Positions 45,746 through 56,323 of a DNA stretch of 64,000 bases are shown one piece after another. This DNA comes from Tolypocladium sp. Sup5 PDA-1 (taxonomy: Eukaryota; Ascomycota; Sordariomycetes; Hypocreales; Ophiocordycipitaceae). Location: NCBI GenBank assembly GCA_000750105.3, contig JPHH03000001.1, positions 1,178,001 to 1,242,000 of the forward strand, read 5' to 3'. Position numbers and translations under genes: made by a program. Position 1 is the first letter of the stretch; each line of letters begins with the position of its first letter. Below the pieces are notes generated by a model. The model was given only the letters and a program-made list of their open reading frames with translations. It did no database searches and was not told the DNA's origin.

Positions 45746-46396
45746 TCAGGGTTGACCCAGAGTGTCGAGGTCACTTGGATCGTCACTGTGGAAGCCCGAG
45801 TCAATGATGCGCTCAACGGCAGTGGATTCAGACACAGTACCTGAAGTAACAACAAAGGTACTGCCACAAGCAGTATAAACTTACCCTGCGACCTCGTGGC
45901 TCGGGTACCGCTCTCGGTCGTCTGGGTAACAATGGTCACCTGCGTCGTCGTCTCCGGCCTGGAGCGCCCGCTGTGTCCGCTGTGTCCGTTGTGCCCGATG
46001 TCTTCCTCGGACTCGGGCCATTCCCCGTCTCCTTGGCCGGTGCGTACCAGTCCGTGATGCCAGGCTGGGTGAAGCCGTTGTTGAGGCAGTAGGACGCGTA
46101 AATTGACTTCATGACGCTCAAGTCCTGGGTGATGTCGCCAGCGCTGCACGCCGAAGACGCACACGATGAGATGCCTCTCGCTGCGGCGGAGGCCGAGCTG
46201 GTTGGTGTTGCACAGTAACACGAGTTGTCATACGGGCTGGCGCATTTGAGTACTGATGTCGGTATTATATAGCCGAGGCAGCTGGCCACGCAGTAATGGA
46301 CGTTGCCGATGTCTTCCGTGGCGTCTGCATCGCGCCCAGAACACTCGAGACCCCAGCCAGGACATGAATCAACAATGCGACTCGCCCCAACGCCAT
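45746..46396 (-). pseudogene. CFEM-domain surface protein, reading frame broken twice
   Basis: CFEM proteins are fungal cell-surface proteins with eight cysteines, some binding haem. ATG 46396 starts a good signal peptide (MALGRVALLIHVLAGVSSVL). The CFEM domain lies in a different frame (about 46,110-46,310). Cysteines are in VHYCVASCLGY, LKCASPYDNSCYC, SSCASSACSAG and YASYC, and the Asp three residues before CYC sits where haem-binding members have it. The Ser/Thr linker (ETTTQVTIVTQTTESGT) lies in a third frame. It is followed by a 44-nt intron (GTAAGT...TTCAG, about 45,849-45,892) and a tail ending at TGA 45746. No splice pair explains the first two shifts. So two indels, in the locus or in the assembly, separate signal peptide, domain and linker. 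The parts are otherwise well kept, so the damage is recent or technical. Confidence 0.6.
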
Positions 46397-47942
46397 AGTG
46401 CCAATGAGGATAAAGGGCCCGGAGAAACACGGTGAGAGACTGGACTTTTGCAACAGAGCGGGGGTCCTACTGGCCTTTATGGCGTTGAACCCTGGTCGCA
46501 AGACTCGGGGCAGTCTCCGACTCTCCGCACCAACTTTGAAAGACGGGAGACTTGCATGCAGTTGGTTAACTTGATCAATCCAGGAGCTGCTTAAGGGATG
46601 TCGCTGGAAGAGCCCGAGCCAGACCCAGCCGTTGAGGCACCAAGTCTGTTACCAGCACGCGTTTCACCCAATGTCAAAAGGACTCGTCACTTTCTCACAA
46701 GCTGCTGAGTAGCAACCTCTTCTGCCTTCTGCTAACAGCTACAAATTACACTCTAATGCAACCTAGACCGGGTGGCTTTATCCTTGATCTCCTAGCGACG
46801 TCAAGTGCTGGTAACCTCGTCTCCCTATGGTGAACGCTCGTGTCTCTTCCATCGTTGTTCGACTTACGCTCTTCTCCTTCTCTCCCTCCAAGGCGTCCTT
46901 TATCATTACAATATCGAATCCGTTCTTATATAGAAAGAGGCGCCTGTCCCTGGTTCTGCAAATACGCAAGTGTCTGCCGACTGACTCTCGAACCCGCTGG
47001 CCTGCTTCTCTGTTACCCTGCTCAGTCAACCTCGCCTTGTGACTCTTGCCATCCTCTCTGAAAAGGACCCTGATTGGCGCTTATGGTTATGGTTAAATTT
47101 GAACCAAGCCCCACCCGCGTGATGCGGGTTTGTCACGACACGGGGATTAGCTTCTCTGAACTCTGCACGTTATTCGCTGCGTGCAAGCATCCTGGACAGC
47201 GGCTGAAGGCGAAACTGCTCTGGGTGGGGATGGAGGGCAGGGCAGGGCCTTGCATGGCTTCACGTTGCCGCGCTCTGCGACCGCGACATACCCCAGCAGC
47301 GGAGCAGAACATACAAATGTGGGAAGCTGCGCGATGCCCCTGCGAGGGTTGGGCGGAGGATGTGTGATTTGCCGAAGAAACGAGCCCGATAGGTCCCTGT
47401 GCCGACGGCATCTGGGTCGTCTTGATCACCCGAGAATTGTACAATTTCCCGCGGGCTGAAAGGTTATATATCTGTAAACACCCTTCCGTCAAAGCCTGAA
47501 AAATGGCATGTCAACGAAGCTGTATGGTGTTGGTTGGTTCCTTCAAGGGGTCAGCCTACGCTCCGAAGAGAGAACAAGTCGAGGCAACAAGCCAGCGTCA
47601 GCAATCTTCACATCTGGAGGCCCACACAGACAAGTTGCAGATAACCATAAACGGAAGTAGCCTGGCGATCCGGTCGGTTTTACTTCTTAGTGTTGTTCAG
47701 CAGCAGCTAAGAGATAAAACGTACTGAAGCACATGAACCCCTGCTTTCATCCTGGCCCCAGTCACGAGAACAGCGAGTTCATCAGCAAGGTCATTGGCGC
47801 CATCAGACCCGCGAAGATTGGCCCCTGATATTGGGGGAACATAAATATACCACGCGTTGGTGACGCTCCCGAGGACAGGTGTGAAAATTGCTCAGAGTTG
47901 GTTGTTACCCTCTTGATTGAGCTGTTGAAGCCATCACCGACC
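46397..47942. other. Intergenic CFEM locus / GPI protein
   Basis: About 1.5 kb without a supported gene. The right end is the promoter of the GPI-anchored protein gene. Confidence 0.5.
47841..47850 (+). promoter_or_regulatory. TATA-like box of the GPI-anchored protein gene
   Basis: ATAAATATAC lies about 100 nt before the ATG at 47943. Confidence 0.45.
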
Positions 47943-48977
47943 ATGTCTCCGATATCACGATTTCTCATCCTGGGAGCCGCCCTCGGGGCTGCGGCCGCCG
48001 ACAGCTGCGACTACTCGTCGTCGCACATCTGCATCAAGGCAGAGGCCAGCGCGTCCATGACGATTCCGTTCGAGCCGCTCTTCAGCTCTCCGCCCACCTT
48101 TGTCTTCGGCATCGACAACATGGACAACCAGGACATCCAAGCCATGGAGAATGCGAACAAGGACGTCAACCCGCCCGGGGGTGGCGGGCCAGTGCTGAGC
48201 GTGGCCTGGTGGCTCGAGTACAAGAACGACACAGTCAATTTTGACGACGCGCAGGAGCGCAGGTACACTGCCTTTGCGCTGGAGTCTAACTCGACCAAGG
48301 ACATTGGCGGCAGCGACGGCGGATGCGGCAATTTGCTGGGGGCCGAGTGCGTCAGTGATCTAAAGTCGTTGTTCTCGGACCCGAATACGATCAACGAAGG
48401 GACCTATCCTGTGTCTGGGGCGCTGAATAAGTTTTTCGCAACGCCGCCGAAGAGGATAAACTGCCCAACCATTTTCTTTGGTGACGGGTCGGGAAAGGAC
48501 TTGTCCCTATACGGCACATCGGATACCAGGCCGCTGACCTTGTCCGGTGAGTTTGTACAATACGTTTGTGGACATGTTGTAACCAGGAGGACTGACCCTG
48601 GACCAGGCCAAGCGTTTGCGACCAAGAGCAAGAAACTGCTGCTCAGGGGCGGCCCTCTCCCTTCCGGCAACGCGTCCTTCACACACAGCTTTTCCCGTAT
48701 GCGCTTCCGTTCCCTCGAGAAGCAAAAGTCGCTGGCGGTGATTGCGTTTACAATGGGCTGGCCGACGGTTGGGGTCTGGACGCGGGATAATGTCACCATC
48801 AACATGGCGTGCCTCCGGGTGGGTGCGGCGGCGAAGGAGAAGGGCAGTGACGGTGGCGGCGGCGGTGGCAGTGGCAGCGGAGGTGATTCTGGTAGCGCTG
48901 CTACTGGCAAGGCTTTGACGACATCGAACATGGTTCTCGGAGTCTTTGCGGCCGTGGCTGTCTCCTTTTTGGTCTAG
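47943..48977 (+). CDS. Predicted GPI-anchored secreted protein, unknown function
   Basis: Not recognised as a named family. ATG 47943 gives a signal peptide (MSPISRFLILGAALGAAAA). A globular part of about 270 residues follows, with cysteine pairs (DSCDYSSSHIC, GGCGNLLGAEC), sequons (NDT, NST, NAS, NVT) and a hydrophobic LAVIAFTMGWPTVGVW segment. Then comes a Gly/Ser run and a C-terminal hydrophobic tail (MVLGVFAAVAVSFLV) preceded by small residues, the pattern of a GPI signal. The frame is open throughout (344 aa). However, 48547-48606 has a GTGAGT donor, a CTGAC branch sequence and a CCAG acceptor and is exactly 60 nt. Removing it gives 324 aa and the smooth junction TLSGQAFATK. I take this to be a real intron that happens to be open. 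Likely at the cell wall or plasma membrane. Confidence 0.75.
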   Translation: MSPISRFLILGAALGAAAADSCDYSSSHICIKAEASASMTIPFEPLFSSPPTFVFGIDNMDNQDIQAMENANKDVNPPGGGGPVLSVAWWLEYKNDTVNFDDAQERRYTAFALESNSTKDIGGSDGGCGNLLGAECVSDLKSLFSDPNTINEGTYPVSGALNKFFATPPKRINCPTIFFGDGSGKDLSLYGTSDTRPLTLSGEFVQYVCGHVVTRRTDPGPGQAFATKSKKLLLRGGPLPSGNASFTHSFSRMRFRSLEKQKSLAVIAFTMGWPTVGVWTRDNVTINMACLRVGAAAKEKGSDGGGGGGSGSGGDSGSAATGKALTTSNMVLGVFAAVAVSFLV

Positions 48978-49409
48978 TGTTTGCCGCCTAGAGGAGACGG
49001 GGATATGACCACGGGATTAACTCTAGACGATGAACTTTGGGCATATCGGGGGAGTTTGTATGAAGGCGAGCGATACGTGTTTGGTGAGATTGGTCCTCGT
49101 CGTGTAGCTTGTTAGTTGAATGCCGTCTTTTTATAGGTGTGTCGTCTCCATGGGAGCTACATTGTTCTGCTCATCTTCCGCATGATCGGGGAATCGAACA
49201 TATGGAGATCACCAACGAAGCAGGATGTCCCGAGCCTCTTTGTAGCAACCTTCGTAATCTCGCTGTGCTGAACGATGTAATTCATCTGCGAAACGTAATA
49301 TGTATGGCGCCTCTGTGATATCTAGTCCCCCTACTTGACCGACGGTCGAAGTAAGTATCATCCATCCAATGGTTGGTTGACTAGCAAGCGATTGGGCAGG
49401 CATTTCTAA
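48978..49409. other. Intergenic, nothing recognised
   Basis: 3' flank of the GPI-anchored protein gene up to the ABC transporter fragment. Confidence 0.5.
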
Positions 49410-49437
49410 GTGGCGGTTAACGTCTGCACTTACGCGA

Positions 49438-50021
49438 TTGACGTACAATCCGGTCGCCGCGCTGGACAAGGTCGGTCTTTGGGCCGTCACCAAACAGGCG
49501 TCGTTGATGACGAGGGCCTGCCGCAAGAGAGGGCCCTGGACGTGGTGGTCGCCGACGACAAGATCCTGTCTTCGGGGCAGCGACAGCTGTTCTGCCTGGC
49601 CAGGGCCAGGTTGCGTAAGAGACGGGTTCTGCTTCTCGACGAGCCTACCAGCAGGTACGCAAACTCGGGTCCCATCCCCGTAGCTATCTATACTACTTCC
49701 CCTATCCACCCAGTAGTTTCAGCATCAGCATGGCGCACGTACTGACTGCCGTTCTTGAGCAGCGTCGACGCCGCCACCGAATCGTCCATGCAAGCTATCG
49801 TCACGTCCGAGTTTCCGGAGGCTTCTGTCGTTATGGCGACGCACAGGCTATCCGGGATCTTCGACTTTGACAAGGTCGCCGTCTCGGAGGCGGGCGTCGT
49901 GGTGGAATGCGGGCCGGCGCGTTTGCGAGGCTGTACAGCGCACAGCAAGGTAGATTGGGACAAGGAACCTCATGAGGGTACATGTACGGGGCTCGATTCA
50001 TGCTGCGTTGAGGGAAACTGA
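49438..50021 (+). pseudogene. ABC-C type transporter fragment (second nucleotide-binding domain)
   Basis: Only the end of an ABC multidrug-type transporter remains. A first piece (49,441-49,494, YNPVAALDKVGLWAVTKQ) matches the segment before the signature in another frame. The main frame then has the signature LSSGQRQLFCLARARL (about 49,565-49,612) and Walker B RVLLLDEPTS. An intron, 49655-49762, splits the next Ser codon. After it come SVDAATESSMQAIV and the H-loop VMATHRLSG, then a short tail to a stop at 50021. Walker A, the first NBD and all membrane spans are missing, and one frameshift lies near 49,500-49,530. No function is expected. Confidence 0.75.
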
Positions 50022-50080
50022 GTGGCTTGCTCCCATGAGCAGACTTGCTCTTTGATCGACCTTGCCCTGGTGGCAAGGCC

Positions 50081-51259
50081 TTACTCCCAGCCAGTAAGCA
50101 GGGAGGCGCTGATCTCATCGTCCGTGTCAGAGCTTCCAAAGGTTCTCTGCATCAGGACCACCCCATTATATTCATCTCGAACTTGTAGACCATGGCTCTC
50201 AGCATACGTCCTTGCGACCTCGTTTAGGTCATTGTAGGCTGCCCCCAGGAAAGCATCTCTGGTTTCGATTGCAATTCGCAGCGCATGCTCGATTTTCAGT
50301 GCCATGGCGGTTGTTGTCGATATCAAGCTTGGGTAATCCTCGTGCCAGTGCTTCCATCCATCAGAACGGCGTAGAACCTTCCTCAGTCTTTTGATATTCT
50401 TCTTCTCTCTCTTTACTGTCCGCAAATATTTCAAGACGGTTTCCTGGAATGCTTGCTCGTAGGCGTTCAGCTTGAGGCCAACATCCGCTACCCAGGTCAG
50501 ATGGTCGATATCACGAATTCAAAGACAGGAAGACTTACGAAACCCAATGGTGTGCATCTCCGGTTGATAGTGGCGGACAATGTCTTCAGCTCGAGACATG
50601 GCGCTTTTGAGCTCCGTACCCTTTTCAGGGGGAGGTCTCGACCATCGGAATATATCTGCCAACCCGGTCCTGTCTACAGATGCAAGTTCGGCCTTGCCCA
50701 GCCGAAGACTCTGGAGGAGAACCTCTGCGCTTTGCTGCACGTCGTTGAGGAAAGAGTCGGAAACTTGGGACGATATCGAGCTTAGTGACGTCTGCGACCT
50801 CGTGGATGATCCGGACATCGACGCGGAATCGACATTAGTGCAGCTTCGCGGATCTTTCCGGCGCAGGTGAGAGGAAATATCGACTCTACTCGCCTGCTTG
50901 AGGTCGAGGAAAGACAGCTCGTCGCCATCACGGCGATCTCGTTCGGCCAATTGCCGTAGAAGGTATTGCTTCCGATCGCCACTCCGTTGAGCAAGAGACT
51001 GGACATCTCGCTCTGTCCGCCGTTGTATCGCCTCAAGGAGGAATGGCCGACAACACTCGTGCCAACGTGAGAGGTCGCCCGTGTTGGGATTCTCCGTACT
51101 GCTTTGGACTTCGGCAAACCCTGCACCTAGGCGGATTGTTTGGAGGGAGCCCGTGGGCGACTGTGGCCTTGCGCCTCCTTGACTGGGCTGTCTGCCCTTG
51201 TTGTCCTCTTTGAGTCCTAAAGGGGCCGAGTCGCTGTCGCTGGAAGCGGCATCCACCAT
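50081..51259 (-). CDS. Uncharacterised 375-aa protein
   Basis: Family not recognised. Exons 50539-51259 and 50081-50487 are joined over a 51-nt intron (GTAAGT...GGGTAG). ATG 51259 (MVDAASSDSDSAPLG) is preferred; an in-frame ATG at 51343 would add 28 residues. The N-terminal third is polar and Ser-rich. The middle has mixed charged helices (RWHECCRPFLLEAIQRRTER, LLRQLAERDRRDGDELSFLD). A Ser-rich linker leads to an alpha-helical C-terminal half: LKLNAYEQAFQETVLKYLR, TVKREKKNIKRLRKVLRR, then YPSLISTTTAMALKIEHALR. The overall look is a soluble helical protein, possibly a fungal helical-bundle domain of the kind found at the N-terminus of NLR-like proteins. I cannot confirm that. It is divergently paired with the DUF6594 gene, 336 nt between starts, so co-regulation is possible. 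Confidence 0.65.
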
Positions 51260-51595
51260 TGCGTATCTGTAGCAGAGGAGTTTTAGGCTGGAGCATGGGG
51301 AAAATGAGGCTGCCACGAATGGGCAGTGCATATGTGCACCCAATCAGCCACGTCACACAAGCAGATCTCAAGGCCCTGGACGGCCAAGCTGGGCGAGGGA
51401 ACCTGCGAGTTACTTCTCGGCCGTGATTGATCGCTTATGAGCCTATCAAACCGGGCGAGGGGGTGTCAGCGCCTCTCAGCCTTGTTCCCTTAGCCATCAT
51501 ACCTCTGGGTTTCATGTATTTGGGGAATCAATCCCTCAGTTCCATCAGCCATCAGCCCAAGTTCATTTGCCTGGTGTCGACTACGGCGCTTCCAC

Positions 51596-52440
51596 ATGGA
51601 CCGCGAAACTCCGACAGAAGCGGCCGAAATCGAAGCTCGTAAGGTTGCCGAGCTCTTCAACTATGTCGACACTTCACGAACAGACGAGGAAACGTTCCAT
51701 TTCCTCGGTTTCGAATTCCTTCACCGCTTGAACATCGTCCGCATCCAAAATGATCTCATAGCAATGAAAGAAGACATCTCGCGTACTCGAGGACAGGATC
51801 TCAATAACGAGAAGCTGAGCGGCCTGCTCAATGAGTACAGTAAGGAGCTGGTGAACTCGAAAGACAGTCCCAGTGCTCTGACTGTATTCCAGCAACTGCT
51901 CTGCGCAACTACAACTACGTTCATGAAGCTTGCCGGATGGATCATGAAACTGCCGAGCGGAGGAAACAGCGCCTCAAGTTCAACTTTCCCTCCATTACTA
52001 CATCCTATCACCACACTCGCCCCTTCGAGTCTCACTATTACTACCTCCACGACAACGCCAAGCATCCCGTGCCGGACATTCTCCGCGATACTCTTCGGCA
52101 CTGGCTTCCGTGTCGACTTTCCTATTCTGCCCAGGAACGTCTGCACCGCGGCAAGGAGCTCGAAGAAGGGAAGCCACCGGCTGAGATCTCACCGTTAGTC
52201 GACAACCTAGTCCGACTGTCCATTGCTCTTGTGGCAGTCCTGGTTCTGGTTGCGCCCATGTGTATCATGTCGGTGCACCCTTCAGCGACGAAGAGTCTGG
52301 TCACTTCCACAGTCTTCATGATTCTGTTTGCGTGTGCCTTGTCATTTGGGGTAAATGCATCGAATGCCGAGACCTTGGTGGCAACTGCTACGTATTCTGC
52401 TATGCTGGTGGTGTTTGTGGGGACGAATTCTCCGGCATGA
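51596..52440 (+). CDS. DUF6594-family membrane protein
   Basis: Member of a large fungal family of unknown function (DUF6594): a cytosolic helical part followed by C-terminal membrane spans. Exons 51596-51839 and 51893-52440 (53-nt intron, GTAAGG...TTCCAG) give 263 aa. Family features visible are FEFLHRLNIVRIQNDLIAMK, LLNEYTTALRNYNYV across the junction, and PLVDNLVRLSIALVAVLVL opening the first span. Then come VAPMCIMS, KSLVTSTVFMILFACALSF (second span) and NAETLVATATYSAMLVVFVG (third span). The piece between 51,960 and 52,130 is less conserved but open. Members often lie in accessory regions near incompatibility or effector-like genes; that context note is from general knowledge. Confidence 0.82.
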
Positions 52441-52758
52441 TGAAGCTCTCATGCTTGGATCGACGCTTCTCTTCGATAAAGGTCTTCGGCGCGTTGCTAG
52501 ACGATGCCATCGCTTCTCCCTCTTGGTCAATTGCTATTGCGCTGATTTGTTGTAGGGTGTGTGAGAGTTTTCAAAGTCTCAATCTCGCCGGAGGTGGCGC
52601 CGAGGATATAGGTCCCGTACCGGGATGATGCCATGCATCCGCTCAGTCTCAAGGGTCCGAATTCGATGGCAGAATTCTCGCGAAACGCGACCTGAACCAA
52701 TGGTGTCCATTGCCTCACCCGCTCCACCCGTTACATGCCTATAATACACCCACCTCCG
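52441..52758. other. Convergent 3' region
   Basis: Short gap between the DUF6594 gene and the coiled-coil gene on the other strand. Nothing recognised. Confidence 0.5.
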
Positions 52759-54530
52759 TTAAACCTCAAAGATATCCCCGATGCCCTCCCCTCCCCCCCT
52801 TCTCATGTCGACAATGTCCAGCCTCCAGCCCTCCCAGTGCTTCAGCGCCCGCTTGATCTCCTTGATGCGCTCGAGCCGCTTCCGCCCCTCCTCCTCGTGC
52901 GCCTTGCGGAACGCGTCCTCGTCGAAGTCGGCGTCGTCGTCGTCCATGAACTCGTCGTCGTCGCCGCCGCCCGCCAGCGCGTTCAGCCCGCTCGTGAAGA
53001 AGTCGCCGATGCCGCCGCCGGATGCCTTCTTGTGGGACGCCGGCATCGTGCTGCTGCCGCCGCCGAGGTCCACGTCCTGGAAGCCGGGACCCATCGTCTC
53101 CATCTCGCGCCGCTTCTCGATCCAGGCGCCGCTGCGCAGCTCGTGGACTTCGTGCTCGAGGCTGCGAATCTTCTTCTCCAGCCGCACCCTCTCCTCGTTC
53201 TCGAGCTCGTCGACGCCCTCGTCATCCAGGCCGCCGCCGCCCTCAGCAGACTTGCGACTCCGCAGCTTCACATTCTCGCTCTCTAGCTTCTCGACCTTGG
53301 TCCGCAGCTCATTCAGGTCCTTTTCTGCCCGCTCCTTTTCCTTTCGCAGCGCTTGTGACCGCGAGTCCTGCTCCTTGTGCAGCGTCGTCAGCGTCGTGGC
53401 CTTTTTTTCCACCCCATCAAGCCTCTTTTCCAGCTCCTCCTTTACGGTCGTCAGTTGCTCCAGCTCGTGCTCCAGAGTCTTGAGCTTTGTCTCTGCGCTC
53501 GACCGCTCGCTGCCCTCCCGCACGGCCTTTTCTGTCGCGCGCTCGAGGTTGCGCTTGACATCCTGCAGTTCGCGCTGAGCCTTACCCGCAGCGGCTTCTG
53601 CACGGGCGAGCTTCTCCTCCAGCGCCGTGACCTGCTCCCTCTCTGACGACGCACCGGTAGCCTGGCGCTCGACCCTGGCCTTGAGCTTGGAGATTTCAAT
53701 CTCCATGGATTCGATTGTGGCCGTCTTGGAGTCGAGCTCGGCCTGAAGCTCCGACGGAGGGGAGGCCATGGACACCGATTGCCGGTGGTTATGCGCGGAG
53801 CCGCGCGAGACTTGTTGCTGGAGCTGCGCATTTTGGCGCTGCAGAGCGGCGATTTCGCTCTTCTGTGGCAGGACATTAGTCGCCGGTCACGCATGAACCG
53901 AGTCGTCAGAATCTTACCAGCTTCTCGGCTTGGCCATCCGCGGCGCCCTTGGCTGGCGACTCGTCGCCATCGGCCTCGCGCAGGTCGGAAAGTTCCTCCT
54001 CGGCCTTTTTCCATCTCTTTTCCGAGTCGGCAGTCTCCTTGGCCAGGCGCTTGTTCTCCTTCTCCAGCTCCTCGATGCGGGTCACGTGCTTCCTGTAGAT
54101 GTCTGGCGCCGTGTCGCCGTCGGGGCCGAAGGGAGCGGGAGAGCTCGGTCCAGTACCGGAGCCGGAGCCGGCGCGGAACGACGTGGACCTCAGCTTGGAC
54201 TGCTGGGCGAGCGAGGGCGTCGCGGACTGGGACGACTCGTCGGCCTTTTCGTCCTCGACGGCTGCCGCATCCTCGGCGGGCTTGTCGTCGCTGGGCTCGG
54301 CCTGGCTCTCGGGAGCAGCATCGGCCGCTTCAGGCGGCGGCGTCTCCGTGGCCGCCTCGTCGTCCTTTTTCGTCGCGGCGGGCTTCTTGCCCTGCTTCTT
54401 CTTCTTCATTTGCTCGACCTGGGCATCGTCAGCTAGCTGTAACGCAGGGCGCGCGTGCTCGAGGGATGCTCACGCGCTTCCTGGCGGCGGCAATCTTTTC
54501 CTGGCGCGCCTTTTCCTCTGCGTCCGCCAT
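52759..54530 (-). CDS. Coiled-coil protein (fungal M-protein-repeat type)
   Basis: Exons 54474-54530, 53918-54418 and 52759-53862 (two 55-nt introns) give 553 aa. The start MADAEEKARQEKIAAARKRV continues over the first junction into EQMKKKKQGKK. Residues about 35-110 are acidic and disordered (EAATETPPPEAADAAPESQA). Coiled coil starts at IEELEKENKRLAKE and, after a Gln/Ser linker, runs from about 220 to 440 with regular heptads. The C-terminal domain has an acidic run (DDDEFMDDDDADFDEDAF) and then a compact block (EIKRALKHWEGWRLDIVDMR, GIGDIFEV) conserved in filamentous fungi. Ascomycete homologues are usually named M protein repeat protein. A golgin- or vesicle-tether-like role is possible by shape only. 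Confidence 0.75.
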
Positions 54531-55651
54531 GATGGGCTTCAATTGAGGAGATGGTCGCGGGTGCAGTAACTGTTGCGCTGAAAGGGACGTGGCCGTCTTC
54601 AATGGCACGGTGGTTGCGAATGGATGGTTGCAGCTTGCGACAAGCTGCTGGAGCTCCGTCATCATGCCCAGGATGGTCTAGGTGGCCACTGTGCAGGGGG
54701 GGTACCGTGCGAAAACTCCCTTATGCACACTTTCGTACTGTGGTACGTAGAGCATCCCCGCCTCGACCCCTTCGTCCTCGACGACGACAACTGACATCTC
54801 AACAAGACGAGCATCAACATCGCAACTGGCTACATGTCTCTGACCCTCATGTGCACTATTAACCAATGCGCTGACTGAAGCATCCCATTTCCAGAATTCA
54901 AGGAATGCGATGCATACACCAACCGAGAGTGTCAGCAACCCCTTGCCCGAGGCTGGAGTAACTCAAGAGGCCGTCTCACCTCGCGACAGTACGCGGCTGA
55001 ATATGCCTCCAGCGTCGCATGGACTCCATCTCGGGTATCCATCCACGTTTTGTTCATATGGAATACAGCAATACTCTCTTGATTAGTCGCAGGAGCCCAA
55101 TTGTCCAGGGGCAAGGTCCAGCCACAGCCCCTGATGTCACCCCTGACGACAGCTCACAGCTCGGTTGCTTCTCATATTCTTCCACCACCTTGGAAGCGCT
55201 ACTCACAACAGTCATGATTTCCCCAGGCTGAACACATTCACTGCAGGTTGCTTCGACAACTTGGCCAGGGCGGTGAAGCGCTCAGCGGTCGTTGCCCAGC
55301 GGTCGTTGCCCAGCTGGCAATAAGGCGCGCACTGGCAACCGGCTGTGTTGTATTCTCCCTCCGCCAGGTGCACGCGCGTGAAAACCTCTCTCTTCTTCCC
55401 TCGTCGCCCAATTTCTGCTTCACGTTTTGTGTGCCCCCTTCGACTCGCGCATCTTTCATCAACCACACAGACTATCCATCGTGCATCAGACTTGCATCGG
55501 AACCGCTGCGTCTTCAGACATCTCACTCTCCTCCGAGTTCCCTCTGATATCCCATTTCCTGCAGACGCGTCGGCTTCTTCAAAGTTCCTGCAGAAACCCC
55601 AACCTCTTCAGATTGGCCTCAGCCATCTTTAGCCCTCGCACAAGCCCACTT

Positions 55652-55831
55652 CACGACATCGTTCATCTCTCTGCATCCCTTCTCATTTGGCTTGATGCAA
55701 GTTTCTGGCTCTTGCGCTTCTACACACCTCCCATCTACTCTTTCAGACATCTCGGCCTCTTCAGAGCTGCCTCAGATATCTCGATACCCTCACGCAAGCC
55801 CGTTTTACGACATCGTTCATCTCTCTGCATC
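55652..55831 (+). repeat. Imperfect direct repeat, period about 154 bases
   Basis: ACGACATCGTTCATCTCTCT followed by GCATC occurs at 55653 and again at 55807. Flanking similarity (GCAAGCCC before, a TTGA-rich piece and GACTCTCGC/GGCTCTTGC after) extends each copy to roughly 80 bases. An older, weaker copy seems to lie before 55,640. Confidence 0.7.
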
Positions 55832-56037
55832 GTTTCTGCATCTGACTTGACGCGTGTTCCTGACTCTCGCGACTCTAAACATCTACGATCTGCGCTGTCA
55901 GAATTCTCAGCTTCAGAGTGCCTCGGATATCTCCACCCCTCATGCAATCAGCACAGCAGTCGTCTTGTTTACGTCTCGCTACCGCCACTACATTTGCGTC
56001 AGCTTCTGCACAGACTTTTCGCGTCGTTTTGCCTTTT

Positions 56038-56164
56038 GTCAAGTTCTGCTCCTGACCTTTGATCTGAACTGTACGCTTCGACTCTGCCTTCGGTCAAGTT
56101 CTGCTCATCAGCTTTGATCCGAACTTCACGCCTCATCTCTGTCCTCTGTCAAGCTCTGCTCGCC
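56038..56164 (+). repeat. Tandem repeat of 55 bases, 2.3 units
   Basis: Units begin GTCAAGTTCTGCTC at 56038 and 56093 and GTCAAGCTCTGCTC at 56148, exactly 55 bases apart. The first two units share TTTGATCTGAACT/TTTGATCCGAACT in the middle. They lie in the probable 5' leader or promoter of the next gene. Confidence 0.8.
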
Positions 56165-56323
56165 AACTTCCAACCTTTCTACAGAAGCATCGACTTCGCC
56201 CAGCTTGTACGCATCTTTTGAACTCCTCTACGACCGTCACCTCAAGTCCCTGCCAAGCTCTGCACAACTCTCTACTCCTTCAGCCACCCATCTTAAGCGA
56301 CTCTCCGCTCTCAACCCACCAAG

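Larger units (their letters stand above)
54531..56323. other. Intergenic region with long pyrimidine-rich repetitive leader
   Basis: From 54.5 to 55.3 kb nothing is recognised apart from a 14-base direct repeat (GCGGTCGTTGCCCA, about 55,285-55,312). From about 55,340 to 56,320 the plus strand is strongly C/T-rich and made of degenerate repeats, listed separately. It leads into the ATG at 56324. Apparent open frames here follow from the composition and are not taken as genes. Confidence 0.55.
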
